Below, piece by piece: positions 13,549-23,273 of a DNA stretch of 52,661 nt (positions are counted from its first letter, which is position 1; each line of letters begins with the position of its first letter). This DNA is from JANNSX01 sp031403155. GTDB taxonomy: Bacteria > Pseudomonadota > Alphaproteobacteria > Rhizobiales > Hyphomicrobiaceae. The stretch is taken from contig JANNSX010000340.1 of assembly GCA_031403155.1 (NCBI GenBank), positions 1 through 52,661 of the forward strand. The letters run 5' to 3'. The notes beneath the pieces are model-generated. The model was not told the DNA's origin and did no database searches. It worked only from the letters and a program-made list of their open reading frames with translations. Made by a program: the position numbers and the translations under genes.

Positions 13549-14751
13549 CTACGCTACTGGAATGCTGTACGTGAGAAAGGATCTACACAGCTGGGGAATG
13601 CCGGCGATCTCACGGTCCACGACGGTGCCGACCCGGTTCTCAGTTTCGCGGCTCAACGCTACCTCATGGCAGCGCACGCGCAGGTGTGTGAGGCGCGGCC
13701 GATCAACCGGTGCCCCGATCTGGCTGACGAGATAACACTCGGCTTCGGTGATCCCGGGCACCTCGGCAACGACGGCGTGCGCGATGCGGGTGGCGGCGGC
13801 ATTGTAGAGTTTGCCGACATGCGTGACTGGGTTCTTGCCTGCCATGGCCTCAAGCGTCATCGGGCGATACGGCGTAATGAGGCCATTCGCTCGATTGCCA
13901 CGTCCCGTCTGCCCGTCATCACCCGCTTCGGCTGATGTTCCGTTCACCGTCAGGAAGACGGAGCCGATCGCAAGATCGTCGGCTGTGTTGATGCTTGCAG
14001 CAACGTCTCTGCCGGTTGCGCTTTTGGCGATCTCAAGCACGGTCCCCTGGAGGCGAACCTTCGCATCGCTGTAGGCCCGTACGGTCTTGAGAAACCTACC
14101 GATGAAGGCGCAAGAGACGGTCAAGCTGATATCGTCATGCTCGCGCACGCCCATCACCTTGATGTCCTCGCCCGTCTCGGGGAACTCCGCCTTGAACTCG
14201 GGGGTGTTGAGCTTGCGCTCGACGGCAAGAACGACACGCTCGAGTTCGGTAAAAGGGGCAAAGCCGACACCGCAAGAAGTGTCATTCGCCAGGAAGACGC
14301 CCTGATCGCGTTGGCGCATGAATAGGTCAACCAGCTCGGTAGAACCAGGCCGGACCAGGCAATGAAAACGGACGACTGCCGTAGGGTCGAGCGCGTGCAT
14401 ATTCTGGCGGAACCAGGCCGTGGCAGTTTCCTCGGCAAGCTCCCGAATGGGCACGACTTTGCCATGGACGTCATGGGTCGCGCGCCCCGACAGAAAAATG
14501 TCAATGGGCTCGAGGATGCGGCCACCTCGGAATGCGGGCTCCGATCGACCGGCGGCCAACAGCGCTTTGTCGACATTGTGGTGCAGCACGAGACCGAAGT
14601 GATCGAGATAGTGCTTCGAGAGCGCCACGCTGAGCTGTTCGCTCAGCATATCGCAGATGGTGTCAGGGTGGCCCAGCCCTTTGCGCTCGACGATCTCGAC
14701 CGGCCGTGCGCTTGCCCCAGGGCCCTTCTGGTGATCAATCAGAATTTTCAT
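13549..14751 (-). CDS. Archaeal-type methionine adenosyltransferase
   Basis: A 400-residue protein matching the archaeal-type S-adenosylmethionine synthetase family (not the usual bacterial MetK). The N-terminal ERKGLGHPDTICDMLSE motif is diagnostic, with HHNVDKALL, VGFAPFTELERVV and GRGNRANGLITPYRPM following. It makes S-adenosylmethionine from methionine and ATP in the cytoplasm. Its ATG overlaps the stop of the PRPP synthetase gene (ATGA), making it the last gene of a four-gene operon. A bacterium would normally have MetK as well, so this is probably an extra enzyme for particular conditions. Confidence 0.9.
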   Translation of the reverse strand: MKILIDHQKGPGASARPVEIVERKGLGHPDTICDMLSEQLSVALSKHYLDHFGLVLHHNVDKALLAAGRSEPAFRGGRILEPIDIFLSGRATHDVHGKVVPIRELAEETATAWFRQNMHALDPTAVVRFHCLVRPGSTELVDLFMRQRDQGVFLANDTSCGVGFAPFTELERVVLAVERKLNTPEFKAEFPETGEDIKVMGVREHDDISLTVSCAFIGRFLKTVRAYSDAKVRLQGTVLEIAKSATGRDVAASINTADDLAIGSVFLTVNGTSAEAGDDGQTGRGNRANGLITPYRPMTLEAMAGKNPVTHVGKLYNAAATRIAHAVVAEVPGITEAECYLVSQIGAPVDRPRLTHLRVRCHEVALSRETENRVGTVVDREIAGIPQLCRSFLTYSIPVA

Positions 14752-15653
14752 GATCGCACCGCCAACGGGTCCGCGAGACTCGCGATGGTGCTCACCAAGA
14801 CGTCGCTGATGTCGATCTCGCTCGACGGGTGCGGCACGGAGTTGGTCGAGACGATCTGCGCGGCGCCGGCCGCTTTGAGACGCTCGAAGGCATCATCGGC
14901 GAACAGGCCATGCACGCCGAGGACGACGGGAGGTGCGAAGCCAAGCGCAACGAGCTGCCTGATCGCGACCTCCATCGTGCGCCCGGAGGATATGATGTCA
15001 TCGACGAGCACTGGCCTGCGGTCCCGCCAATGCTCAACGTTCTGGATCTTGATCTCAACGTCGCGGTCACCATGCCGGGTCTTCTCAAGTGTTGTGAATG
15101 GTGCACCGGCCGCATCTGCAACGGCACTGACCCATTGCTCGCTCTCGGAATCAGGCCCTATCACGATGGCATCGGTGACATGCCCGCGTATCCAGCTCGA
15201 CAATTGCGGGGCCGCGTGACAGACGGCGACTGGAACTGAATAGATTTCCGACATCGATGACCGCCGGTGCAAGTGCGGATCGATCGTGACGATCCAATCC
15301 AGGCCCGCGGACAGCAACCGAGCGTAGGCGTTCGATGTGATCGCCTCGCCGGATCGGAACCGTTTGTCCTGGCGCATGTATGCGAGATAGGGCGCCACCA
15401 AGCCAACGCGTGCGGCCCCGAGGTCGCGGGCCGCATGGGCGGTGAATAGCAGACGCAGGGACTTTTCGTCCGGTCTGTCGAGTGTGCAAACGAGCACAAC
15501 CGAGCAGCCCTTAACGTCAGCAAGCAGGCGCACGTAGGTCTCACCGTCGGGAAAGCGCCGGGTCTCGACCGCGCCCGCTTCGGCGGCAAGGCGGACAGTG
15601 AGGCGCGCTGTGAGATCCTCGTTGCCCGGCAGTGCGAAGAACAGGGATTTCAT
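14748..15653 (-). CDS. Ribose-phosphate pyrophosphokinase (PRPP synthetase)
   Basis: A 301-residue PRPP synthetase-family protein making phosphoribosyl pyrophosphate from ribose 5-phosphate and ATP. It shows RRFPDGETYVRL (substrate region), RQDKRF, the DPHLHRR metal/ATP motif and the PRPP-binding loop VLVDDIISSGRTM. It is shorter and more divergent than the housekeeping Prs and resembles archaeal-type forms. It overlaps its neighbours at both ends by four bases, so it is made together with the AMP phosphorylase-like enzyme and the methionine adenosyltransferase. Confidence 0.9.
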   Translation of the reverse strand: MKSLFFALPGNEDLTARLTVRLAAEAGAVETRRFPDGETYVRLLADVKGCSVVLVCTLDRPDEKSLRLLFTAHAARDLGAARVGLVAPYLAYMRQDKRFRSGEAITSNAYARLLSAGLDWIVTIDPHLHRRSSMSEIYSVPVAVCHAAPQLSSWIRGHVTDAIVIGPDSESEQWVSAVADAAGAPFTTLEKTRHGDRDVEIKIQNVEHWRDRRPVLVDDIISSGRTMEVAIRQLVALGFAPPVVLGVHGLFADDAFERLKAAGAAQIVSTNSVPHPSSEIDISDVLVSTIASLADPLAVRS

Positions 15654-17209
15654 GACCTATCCCCGATGGTGATGATAGCGCGCTGTGCGGCGATGTAGTG
15701 CAGCGCGTAATCGAGCTCGCCTCGGGATTGCGCATGAACGGTAAAGAGGGGCTGCCCTGCCTCGACCCGGTCAGAAAGACGGACATGCAGATCGATCCCA
15801 GCCGCCGGAGCCTGCGGCGCGCCAGCGAGCTTGGCGGCCTTGGCCAGCCGCCGATTGTCCATCGACATGATCCGACCGGCGATGGACGCAAGGACCGGAT
15901 GGCGATAGCCCGCAGCGGGCGGAGTTCTCATGCCACCCTGGGCATCACAGATCGCCTGGAATTTGCTCCAAGCCTTTCCCGACGACAGGACTCCGGCGGC
16001 GAGACGCATTCCATCGCCGGGCTGGGCTCGCCCCGCAAGTTCGAGCAGCTCACCAGCAAGATGCAGAGCCCGATCCCTCAGATCGATCGGTGCATCGGCC
16101 TGTTGTTGCAGGACCATCAGCACGTCGCGGGCCTCGAGCGCGGGTCCGATACCTCGCCCGACGGGCTGCGTTCCGTCGGTCTCGGCTATGCGCACGTTCA
16201 GTCCGAGTGCTGCTCCCACCTGCACGAGCCGGCCCCCCAGGCGCTTGGCCGCGTCGCGGCTTCGCACCTTGGCTGTCGGGCCGACCGGGAGATCGAGGAC
16301 GATGTGCGTTGCACCGGCGGTTGCCTTCTTCGACAGGACCGATGCCACAAGCTGCCCGTCGCTATCGAAGTCGAGCGGGCGCTCCACCTGAATCAGAATG
16401 TCATCGGCCGGGCTCAGCCGCACCGCACCGCCCCAGACGATGCATCCGGCCTCCCGCTCTACGACTCGGCGCATGGCAGTCAGGTTAAGATCGACCGGCG
16501 CGACGGTCTCCATGGTATCGGCCGTACCGGCCGGCGAGGTAATGGCCCGGGAAGAGGTCTTCGGTATCGGCAGACCGAGGGCGGCAATGATGGGAACCAC
16601 GAGCATGGTGGTGCGATTGCCCGGCAAACCACCGACGCAGTGCTTGTCGGCGACGATCGGGTATGTCCAGGAAATGCGGTCGCCGACACCAATCATCGCG
16701 TTGGTCAGATGAGTCGTCTCCTCGAGGTCGAGACGATCACCCGCACACGCTGTCACGAAGGCTGCCAGATGAAGATCCGAGTAGAGCCCCTTGGCGATGT
16801 CCCCAATGATGGCATTGAAGGCCGCTGCATCGAGCCGTTCACCGTATGCTTTTGCTCGGACGAAACTCTCCGAGGCCACGGGTTCGGCGTGCGTCACCTC
16901 AATGACGTCACCGTCGCGTCCGCCAAGCAGCTGCCAGGCTGCCTCGGAAAGGCTCGCCTCCTCCCGCGCCAGCAAGTCGGTCCGGATGACATTGAGTGTT
17001 GCCAACAGGCTCTTGCCATTGACCGAAACGCGAACGCGCGAGCGTGCCGCAAAGCCTTCCGACTGGCAGACATGGCAATCGGCGCGCATGTAGACGATGT
17101 GCTCCTGATAGGTGTCGATACCGAGCCGGCGCAGCGTCAGTCGCGACGGAGATGTGGGGCCCGCGTCGTATCCGATCGCTGCGGCTTGGGGCATATCGCT
17201 CACGCTCAT
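15650..17209 (-). CDS. AMP phosphorylase / thymidine phosphorylase family enzyme
   Basis: A 519-residue protein of the nucleoside phosphorylase family that includes thymidine phosphorylase and the archaeal AMP phosphorylase. The long N-terminal domain (about 90 residues) is typical of the archaeal type. Motifs include DKHCVGGLPGNRTTMLVVPI, KTSSRAITSPAGTADTMETV and the phosphate-binding segments near them. The likely reaction is phosphorolysis of nucleoside monophosphates to base and ribose 1,5-bisphosphate. The PRPP synthetase downstream uses ribose 5-phosphate, so the pair could couple nucleotide breakdown to PRPP supply. The start overlaps the upstream stop by four bases. Confidence 0.88.
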   Translation of the reverse strand: MSVSDMPQAAAIGYDAGPTSPSRLTLRRLGIDTYQEHIVYMRADCHVCQSEGFAARSRVRVSVNGKSLLATLNVIRTDLLAREEASLSEAAWQLLGGRDGDVIEVTHAEPVASESFVRAKAYGERLDAAAFNAIIGDIAKGLYSDLHLAAFVTACAGDRLDLEETTHLTNAMIGVGDRISWTYPIVADKHCVGGLPGNRTTMLVVPIIAALGLPIPKTSSRAITSPAGTADTMETVAPVDLNLTAMRRVVEREAGCIVWGGAVRLSPADDILIQVERPLDFDSDGQLVASVLSKKATAGATHIVLDLPVGPTAKVRSRDAAKRLGGRLVQVGAALGLNVRIAETDGTQPVGRGIGPALEARDVLMVLQQQADAPIDLRDRALHLAGELLELAGRAQPGDGMRLAAGVLSSGKAWSKFQAICDAQGGMRTPPAAGYRHPVLASIAGRIMSMDNRRLAKAAKLAGAPQAPAAGIDLHVRLSDRVEAGQPLFTVHAQSRGELDYALHYIAAQRAIITIGDRS

Positions 17210-18564
17210 GGGATGGTCACCGTTTCCCTATAGTCGGGTACAGAGCACTCCCACCCGAACCTTGCCTCGATATGCTGCCGCAATCGATCCGCCGCCGCAG
17301 GCTCGCCGTGGGTGAGGAAGATTTTCCCGGGCGCTTGGCTGAAGGATTTCAGCCAGTCGAGGATCTCCGCATAATCGGCATGACCAGAAAGCGTCTCCAG
17401 GTTCGCCACCTCGGCGCGGATCGGAATTTCTGTTCCGTGTATCCTCACGGTTTCGACACCGCCGAGCATATTCGCGCCACGTGTCCCGGCAGCTTGGAAG
17501 CCCGAAAAGAGGATCAGGTTTTTCGGATCGGGAGCGAAGGCCTTCAGGTGATGCACGACCCGGCCTCCGGTTGCCATGCCGCTCGCCGAGATGATGACCA
17601 TAGGCCCTCGCTTGCCATTCAGCGCCTTCGATGCCTCGGGGGTGTTGACGAACTCAGCGACCCGGCACGCGGCCGTGCATTCCTCTACGCTCAGTCGATG
17701 CTGCGATCGATAGGTGTGATAGATGCGCGTGGCATCGACAGCCATCGGGCTGTTGAGATAGATCGGCGCGCCGGCGAGCTTGCCACGACTCTTGAGACGC
17801 GCCATGAGGTGCAGGAGCGTTTGAGCGCGCCCCACGGCAAAAGCCGGAATGACGACGACGCCCCCGCGTCCCAACGCCCGGCTCAGATGCGCACCCAGCT
17901 CGTCCTCGGGGTCTGCCTGGGCGTGCCGTCGGTTCCCGTAGGTCGATTCAAGAACCAGGACATCGGCCTTGGTGACCGTGGTAGGCGCACGCATCACTGG
18001 ATCGTTGGGGCGTCCGAGATCGCCCGAGAAGAGCACTTGTTTTCCAGCGCTTTCGATCATCACCATCGCGGCGCCAAGGATATGCCCGGCAGGTAAGAAT
18101 CTCGCGGTTGACGTCTCGCTCAAACCCACCGGCTCGTCGAATTCGACAGCGTGCAGATGGCCGAGTGCGCGCTCCGCGTCCTCCATGGTGAAGAGGGGCA
18201 GCGCCGGCTTGTGCTTCGAGAATCCACGCTTGTTGGCATAGCGCGCCTCCTCTTCTTGCAGATAGACGGCGTCCGGAAGGAGGATCTCGCAGAGGTCCTT
18301 GGTCGCCTTGCTGCAATAGACGCGTCCAGCAAAGCCATTGCGCACCAGCAGGGGCAAATACCCACTGTGATCGATGTGGGCGTGGGTCAGGACGACCGAC
18401 GTGATGCGCTTGGGATCGAACGGCAGAGGCTGCCAGTTGCGCAGGCGTAGCTGCTTGAACCCTTGGAAGAGACCGCAATCGACCAGCGTCGCCGCCGTGC
18501 CGTCGTCGAACAGATACTTTGATCCCGTCACAGTGCCGGTGGCACCATAGAATGATATCTGCAT
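17206..18564 (-). CDS. MBL-fold beta-CASP nuclease-like protein
   Basis: A 452-residue metallo-beta-lactamase-fold protein with the beta-CASP insertion and RMMBL end. The zinc motif THAHIDHSG (motif 2), the GHILGAAM and FSGDLGRPNDP segments, and the C-terminal ISASGMATGGRVVHHLK and SGHADYAE signatures match RNA-processing exonucleases related to CPSF73 and RNase J. It would degrade or trim RNA, giving nucleotides for the phosphorylase. The start at 18564 has GGAGG six bases upstream, which rejects a longer in-frame start. It is the first gene of the archaeal-like operon, divergent from the FNT gene. Confidence 0.88.
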   Translation of the reverse strand: MQISFYGATGTVTGSKYLFDDGTAATLVDCGLFQGFKQLRLRNWQPLPFDPKRITSVVLTHAHIDHSGYLPLLVRNGFAGRVYCSKATKDLCEILLPDAVYLQEEEARYANKRGFSKHKPALPLFTMEDAERALGHLHAVEFDEPVGLSETSTARFLPAGHILGAAMVMIESAGKQVLFSGDLGRPNDPVMRAPTTVTKADVLVLESTYGNRRHAQADPEDELGAHLSRALGRGGVVVIPAFAVGRAQTLLHLMARLKSRGKLAGAPIYLNSPMAVDATRIYHTYRSQHRLSVEECTAACRVAEFVNTPEASKALNGKRGPMVIISASGMATGGRVVHHLKAFAPDPKNLILFSGFQAAGTRGANMLGGVETVRIHGTEIPIRAEVANLETLSGHADYAEILDWLKSFSQAPGKIFLTHGEPAAADRLRQHIEARFGWECSVPDYRETVTIP

Positions 18565-18757
18565 TGCAGGCCTCCTTGGGCGCTGGGCTCGGTTGGTCAA
18601 TCGGTCACGCTGCCGTGCGCCGCACCATGCGGCATGGCTCTCTCGGCCAAGACATCTTACGATGCTCCACTGGGGTTGGCCGTGTTCCAGATCAATGTAG
18701 CTGCACGCGCCGCAGGCGCAAAAGCGTTCTTGTGGGCGGCCTGGGGAGTCGAATCAG

Positions 18758-19651
18758 ATGGCATCGAGCGACGAACACCTAATCATGAATGGTATCGACG
18801 CGCTTATCCCAATGGAGATTGCGCGCAGGGCCGAAACGATCGGCGCCAAGAAAGTCCGACTCGACCTTCTCAGCCTCATCGCGCTCGCCACACTCGCCGG
18901 GGCCTTCATTGGGCTTGGAAGCATGTTCGCGACGACTGTGCTCGCAGGGGCGAGCGGTAGCATTCCCTTCGGCGTCAGCCGCCTCCTGGCCGGCATGGTC
19001 TTCAGCCTCGGGCTCATCCTCGTCGTAGTCGGCGGCGCAGAGCTGTTCACTGGCAATACTCTGATGGTCATGGCCTGGGCTGCCGGCAAGATTCGGCTCC
19101 GCGAGATGCTGCGGGCGTGGATCATCGTCTATGCCGGCAATTTCATCGGAGCCGTCGGAACGGCGCTGCTAGTTCTCTTGTCGGGCCAATGCCTCTCCGG
19201 AGAGGGCGCCGTCGCCAAGGTCGCCATGAGGCTGGCGACCGACAAAGTAACATTGCCATTTGATCGCGCACTGTTTCTTGGGATCTTGTGCAACGTTCTC
19301 GTGTGTCTCGCCGTCTGGCTGTCTCTGGGCGCGCGGACCACGACCGACAAGGTCTTGGCGGTCCTGTTCCCGGTCTCCGCCTTCGTAGCCGCCGGGTTCG
19401 AGCATTCGGTGGCGAACATGTACCTGATCCCGTTGGGCTTGATGATGAAGTCGTGGGGGCCGGCCGCCATGTGGGCGCAGATGGGGGCCAGCCCCGCCGA
19501 CTTTGCCGCTCTAACGTGGCCAGCCTTTTTCGCCAGCCTAATTCCAGTGACCATCGGCAACATCATTGGCGGTGGCGCGCTCGTTGGTGGCGTCTACTGG
19601 TTCATCTACTTGCGGGATCGTGCAAGCGCCGTGATGAGCCCGCCCTTGTAA
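18758..19651 (+). CDS. Formate/nitrite transporter (FNT) family channel
   Basis: A 297-residue membrane protein with six predicted helices. FNT signatures are GGAELFTGNTLMV (residues about 91-103) and the FEHSVANMYLIPLGL repeat near residue 225. FNT channels pass small monovalent anions such as formate, nitrite or hydrosulfide. The sequence cannot tell which one. The ATG at 18758 follows a GGAG site. It is the only plus-strand gene in the island, divergent from the nuclease-phosphorylase operon, sharing a 193-base control region that shows no clear binding palindrome. Confidence 0.88.
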   Translation: MASSDEHLIMNGIDALIPMEIARRAETIGAKKVRLDLLSLIALATLAGAFIGLGSMFATTVLAGASGSIPFGVSRLLAGMVFSLGLILVVVGGAELFTGNTLMVMAWAAGKIRLREMLRAWIIVYAGNFIGAVGTALLVLLSGQCLSGEGAVAKVAMRLATDKVTLPFDRALFLGILCNVLVCLAVWLSLGARTTTDKVLAVLFPVSAFVAAGFEHSVANMYLIPLGLMMKSWGPAAMWAQMGASPADFAALTWPAFFASLIPVTIGNIIGGGALVGGVYWFIYLRDRASAVMSPPL

Positions 19652-19663
19652 CTTCTCCGATGC

Positions 19664-20902
19664 TTACCGAATCTCTCGCTGCGACACCGCTGCTCCGTCT
19701 TTGACTCTGTCACTCGGGTGGAGGACGACGCGGTCGTCGGCTGAGAGGCCAGACAGAACCTCGGCCTGTTGCGCATTGCGATGGCCGATGCCGACGAGGG
19801 TCGTGCGCGCGCGTCCGGCTCTGACTGAGAAGACGGCCCAATCGTTGCCTTTGCGGAATAGCGAGCCCACTGGCACGGTCAGCGCCTCATCGGCTTGCCA
19901 GACGGCGACATGAACGATCACCCGGTAGTCATGCCCGAGTCGCGACCATGCTTCGGAGGCGCCAGCAAGTTCGATGGTGGTGCGGACCCGTTGCTCCTCG
20001 ATGCCGAGTGCCGAGACCTTGACGAAGCCGGCTGGGTCCACACGCGTGACGCGGCCCTGGATCGATGAGCCACCCCAGCCGTCGATCTGCACAGGCGAAC
20101 CGGGTGTGATCTGGACCGCATCGCTCGAAAGGAGATCGGCAACAACTTCGAGGTCGAGGGGATCACCGATCTCGAGCAAGGGCGCCCCGGCCGGCACGAC
20201 GGCTTCGCTATCCTGAATGATCTTGAGCACGCGGCCGCTGACTGGTGCGCGGATTTGAATGCAGCACGTCGGGTTGGTCTTTGCAGGAACACTGGCGGGA
20301 TCGATCAACCGGGCGGCCACGCTCGCTCGTTCGCTGCGGCGAACGCCGAGTTGAGCCCGCGCGCTCGCCAAGCCAGCCTCGTTGGTGGCGACATCCAGCT
20401 TGGCCTTGTCCAGCGCCCTCGCGGCAATAGTACCGGTGCGGGAAAGCGCTTGTGCTCGCCGAAGCTCACCCTGGAAAAATTCGAGCGCCGCCTCGATACG
20501 GCGAATCTCCGCTTCCGCGAACGTCACGGCTGCGTCGGCTGCCGCCAAGGCAGCCTGGATTTCTTCACGCGAGCGAACATCGATGAAGCTTGGCGTTATC
20601 GGTTGCATGATGGCGACCACTGTCTCGTCAGCAGTGACCTGATCCCCGACGTGGAGCGACATTTCCTGACTTCCAACGGGGCGGGAAATTCTCAAGACCT
20701 TTCCGGCAATCGGCGCGGAAACGGTGTAGACGTGTCGTACGCGGGTCTTGCCTTCGTCGTCGATCGTGACCTCCATTGGTCCTTTTGTCACGGTTGCAAT
20801 GTCGACGGCGATCGGACGTGGCCACGCGAACCAGAGCACACCGGCAATGACCAGTGCCCCCGCAAGCACTGTAGCTGCTCGTTTAATCCATATCGTTTGC
20901 AT
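19664..20902 (-). CDS. Membrane-fusion protein (HlyD/MacA-like) of ABC exporter
   Basis: A 412-residue periplasmic adaptor. An N-terminal signal anchor (MQTIWIKRAATVLAGALVIAG) is followed by a beta-barrel/lipoyl half (VYTVSAPIAGKVLRI), an alpha-helical hairpin (AALAAADAAVTFAEAEIRRI and beyond), then a second lipoyl half (IRAPVSGRVLKII) and beta-barrel domain. It would link an inner-membrane ABC transporter to an outer-membrane channel. No TolC-type gene is next to it. It starts three bases after the permease stop, so it is in the operon of the two upstream genes. Confidence 0.85.
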   Translation of the reverse strand: MQTIWIKRAATVLAGALVIAGVLWFAWPRPIAVDIATVTKGPMEVTIDDEGKTRVRHVYTVSAPIAGKVLRISRPVGSQEMSLHVGDQVTADETVVAIMQPITPSFIDVRSREEIQAALAAADAAVTFAEAEIRRIEAALEFFQGELRRAQALSRTGTIAARALDKAKLDVATNEAGLASARAQLGVRRSERASVAARLIDPASVPAKTNPTCCIQIRAPVSGRVLKIIQDSEAVVPAGAPLLEIGDPLDLEVVADLLSSDAVQITPGSPVQIDGWGGSSIQGRVTRVDPAGFVKVSALGIEEQRVRTTIELAGASEAWSRLGHDYRVIVHVAVWQADEALTVPVGSLFRKGNDWAVFSVRAGRARTTLVGIGHRNAQQAEVLSGLSADDRVVLHPSDRVKDGAAVSQREIR

Positions 20903-20905
20903 GTT

Positions 20906-23269
20906 TCAGTCTCGGGTTTTGAGCACGGACACGAGGTCCAGCTGATTGACGCGCTGACGAACGATGAGCGCTGAAAACGACGCGGCGACGATGACGATGG
21001 CGCTGGCCAGGACATAGGTCGAGTGCTCGACGACTAGGCGGACCCGCATCAGCTCGCCGGCCAGATTTGTTTTCATGATCCAGGCAAGGCCGTAGCCCAT
21101 GGCCCATCCAGGTGGCTGTGCGATCAATGTGAGGAGAGCGAGCTCGAGGAGAAGGATGCGTAAGACTTCTCCGCGCGTGAATCCGAGAACACGCAGACTG
21201 GCCAACTCGCGTGCACGTTCGGAGAGCGAGATGCGTGCGCTGTTGTAGACTACCCCGAAGGCGATGATGGCGGCGAGCCCGGTATAGATGCTTGCCATGG
21301 TGGTAATGAGCAGGGCCACCGTTTCGCGGAAGTTGGCGAGCGACATTCTCTGTAAGGCCACGCCGCTGACGATCGGCATGCCCTTGATCGCGGCGTAGAA
21401 CTCGTCGGATTTGTTCTGGTCGTAGCTGAGATTGACGCTATTCATGGCCGGAGCCTCTCGCATGAGCCGCGCCAAGGCTCCAGCATCCATCATGCCTCTG
21501 ATACCGAAATAGTCCTCGACCAATGCAGACACGGGGAGAGAGACAGTTCGCCGCTGGCCCTCGAGCAGGTCGACCTCGACTAAATCACCAACGTGCACGC
21601 CCAGGATCTGCGCGAGCAAGCCCGAGATCGCCAAGTCCACATCCGGCAGCACGACAGGGCGCAGGTCAACGTCGATGATGCGGTTGAGATCGGCATCGCG
21701 CGGTCTTCCGCTGATCATGATCCGTCGCTCGATGCTGCCATTGCGAATGCGAACTGGAACCTCACGATAGGGCTCAGCGGCCAGGACGCCTGGAAGCCGG
21801 GCCATCTGCATGACGACGTCCCGCGGGCGCTTCTCGACGAAGCTGACAGTGGCGTCCTGTCGGTCGGACAGGAAATACGTCACGTCAATCAGTTGCTCCA
21901 TGGTGTCATTGGTGAACAGCGATACGACGAGTATTGCTGTTGCCAGCGCCATGCCCAGCATGGTGAAACCGGCGCGGATGGGATGGCGGGCGATATTGCG
22001 CAGCATCATGATGCTGGGTTGCGACAGCACGCTGTCGAGGGCAAATGCTGCGGGCAGCACCCGGCGGAAGTGCGGCGGAGCGGGCGGCTGCATAGCAACG
22101 GCCGGGGGGAGCCTTACAACATCCCAAAGCGCGCGGATTGCACCAACAATCGCGGCAAGGAGACTGAGCATCGCGGCCGTGATGTAGACGTCCGGGCTGT
22201 AGGTGAAAACGAGAAATGGGAAGCGGAAGAAATCCCCGAACAGCGTCGTGACGATGGTGCCAAGCCACGTTCCGGCGGCGCTACCGATTGCTATGCCAAT
22301 GACGGTGATGATGATGACGAACTTGATGTAGTGTGCCGCGATCGTCCACTGCCCATAACCGACAGCTTTCAGGAGGCCGATTTGTTCGCGCTCGAGCGCG
22401 ACAAGCCGACTGAGGGTGACATTGACCAGAAATGCCGCAACCACAAGAAAGATCGGGGGCAGAGTACGGCTCATGTTGTTGAGCATGTCGAGTTCGTGGT
22501 CGAGCCACGCATGCGACGTCTGCTCCTTTCGCCCGTGCGCCGCCCGCCCTCCATAGCGTTCGAGCAGCGCATCGAGCCGTTGGATCACCTCGCGTTCCGA
22601 AATATCCCGCAACAACTTGAGATTAACTGAGGAGAACGCGCCTTCGAGATCGTAGGCGCTGGCAAGCGCCTTTTCGGACATCCAGACGATGCCAAAGCGG
22701 CGGTCATCCGGCATGATGTCGCCTGGCCCGACCGCAAAGATGAACTCGGGCGACAGCGCGATGCCGACGATCACCAGCTCGCGTTTGCGGCCATTCAAGA
22801 TCGCCGAGAACGGAGAACCGGGCACAAATCCATGAGCATTTGCAAAGCTCTCGCTGACAACAACCTCGTTCGGGCTCAGCGGCTCGGGCCCCCGGCCTAT
22901 CCGCATATAGAGCTGATTGAGCGTGGACTTGCGGACTTCGGGCAACGAAATAAATTGACCGGTCGCCGGCTCGCGAAGGCCCGGTATGTCGAGCAGTGCC
23001 AGCTTAGCGATGCGCGCGTCCACGGCTGCGACACCGGGAATCTTCGAAATGTCGTCGATCAGCGTCTTGGGCGCTCGTCGCACTGAGGCAAAGACATCCG
23101 CAAATCGATAGCGTTCGTAGTAAGCATTGCGCGTCTCATCCAGAGACCGGAAGGAACCGACCGCAAGCACGAGCGTGGCAACACCGCCGGCAACGACGAG
23201 AGCGATGGCCAGCGCCTGGGCCCAGAGGCGCTTAACGTCACGGAGAAGTTTAAGATCGAGGACGTGCAT
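20906..23269 (-). CDS. ABC transporter permease with two FtsX-like domains
   Basis: A 787-residue permease with a start at 23269 (MHVLDLKLLRDVKRLWAQ), preferred over a longer frame reading into the ATPase gene. Helix near residues 15-40, then a large periplasmic domain, then a helix block near residues 275-430, a second periplasmic part and a final helix block near 680-787 give the duplicated FtsX layout of LolC/E- or MacB-type permeases. Substrates are lipids, lipoproteins or drugs. It sits between the ATP-binding gene and the adaptor gene, giving a complete export unit. Confidence 0.85.
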   Translation of the reverse strand: MHVLDLKLLRDVKRLWAQALAIALVVAGGVATLVLAVGSFRSLDETRNAYYERYRFADVFASVRRAPKTLIDDISKIPGVAAVDARIAKLALLDIPGLREPATGQFISLPEVRKSTLNQLYMRIGRGPEPLSPNEVVVSESFANAHGFVPGSPFSAILNGRKRELVIVGIALSPEFIFAVGPGDIMPDDRRFGIVWMSEKALASAYDLEGAFSSVNLKLLRDISEREVIQRLDALLERYGGRAAHGRKEQTSHAWLDHELDMLNNMSRTLPPIFLVVAAFLVNVTLSRLVALEREQIGLLKAVGYGQWTIAAHYIKFVIIITVIGIAIGSAAGTWLGTIVTTLFGDFFRFPFLVFTYSPDVYITAAMLSLLAAIVGAIRALWDVVRLPPAVAMQPPAPPHFRRVLPAAFALDSVLSQPSIMMLRNIARHPIRAGFTMLGMALATAILVVSLFTNDTMEQLIDVTYFLSDRQDATVSFVEKRPRDVVMQMARLPGVLAAEPYREVPVRIRNGSIERRIMISGRPRDADLNRIIDVDLRPVVLPDVDLAISGLLAQILGVHVGDLVEVDLLEGQRRTVSLPVSALVEDYFGIRGMMDAGALARLMREAPAMNSVNLSYDQNKSDEFYAAIKGMPIVSGVALQRMSLANFRETVALLITTMASIYTGLAAIIAFGVVYNSARISLSERARELASLRVLGFTRGEVLRILLLELALLTLIAQPPGWAMGYGLAWIMKTNLAGELMRVRLVVEHSTYVLASAIVIVAASFSALIVRQRVNQLDLVSVLKTRD

Positions 23270-23273
23270 GCGT

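Noticed and set aside
15698..17233. 511-aa open frame on the plus strand
   Set aside because: It lies fully antisense to the AMP phosphorylase-like gene, has no ribosome site and reads as a low-complexity GC-rich shadow.
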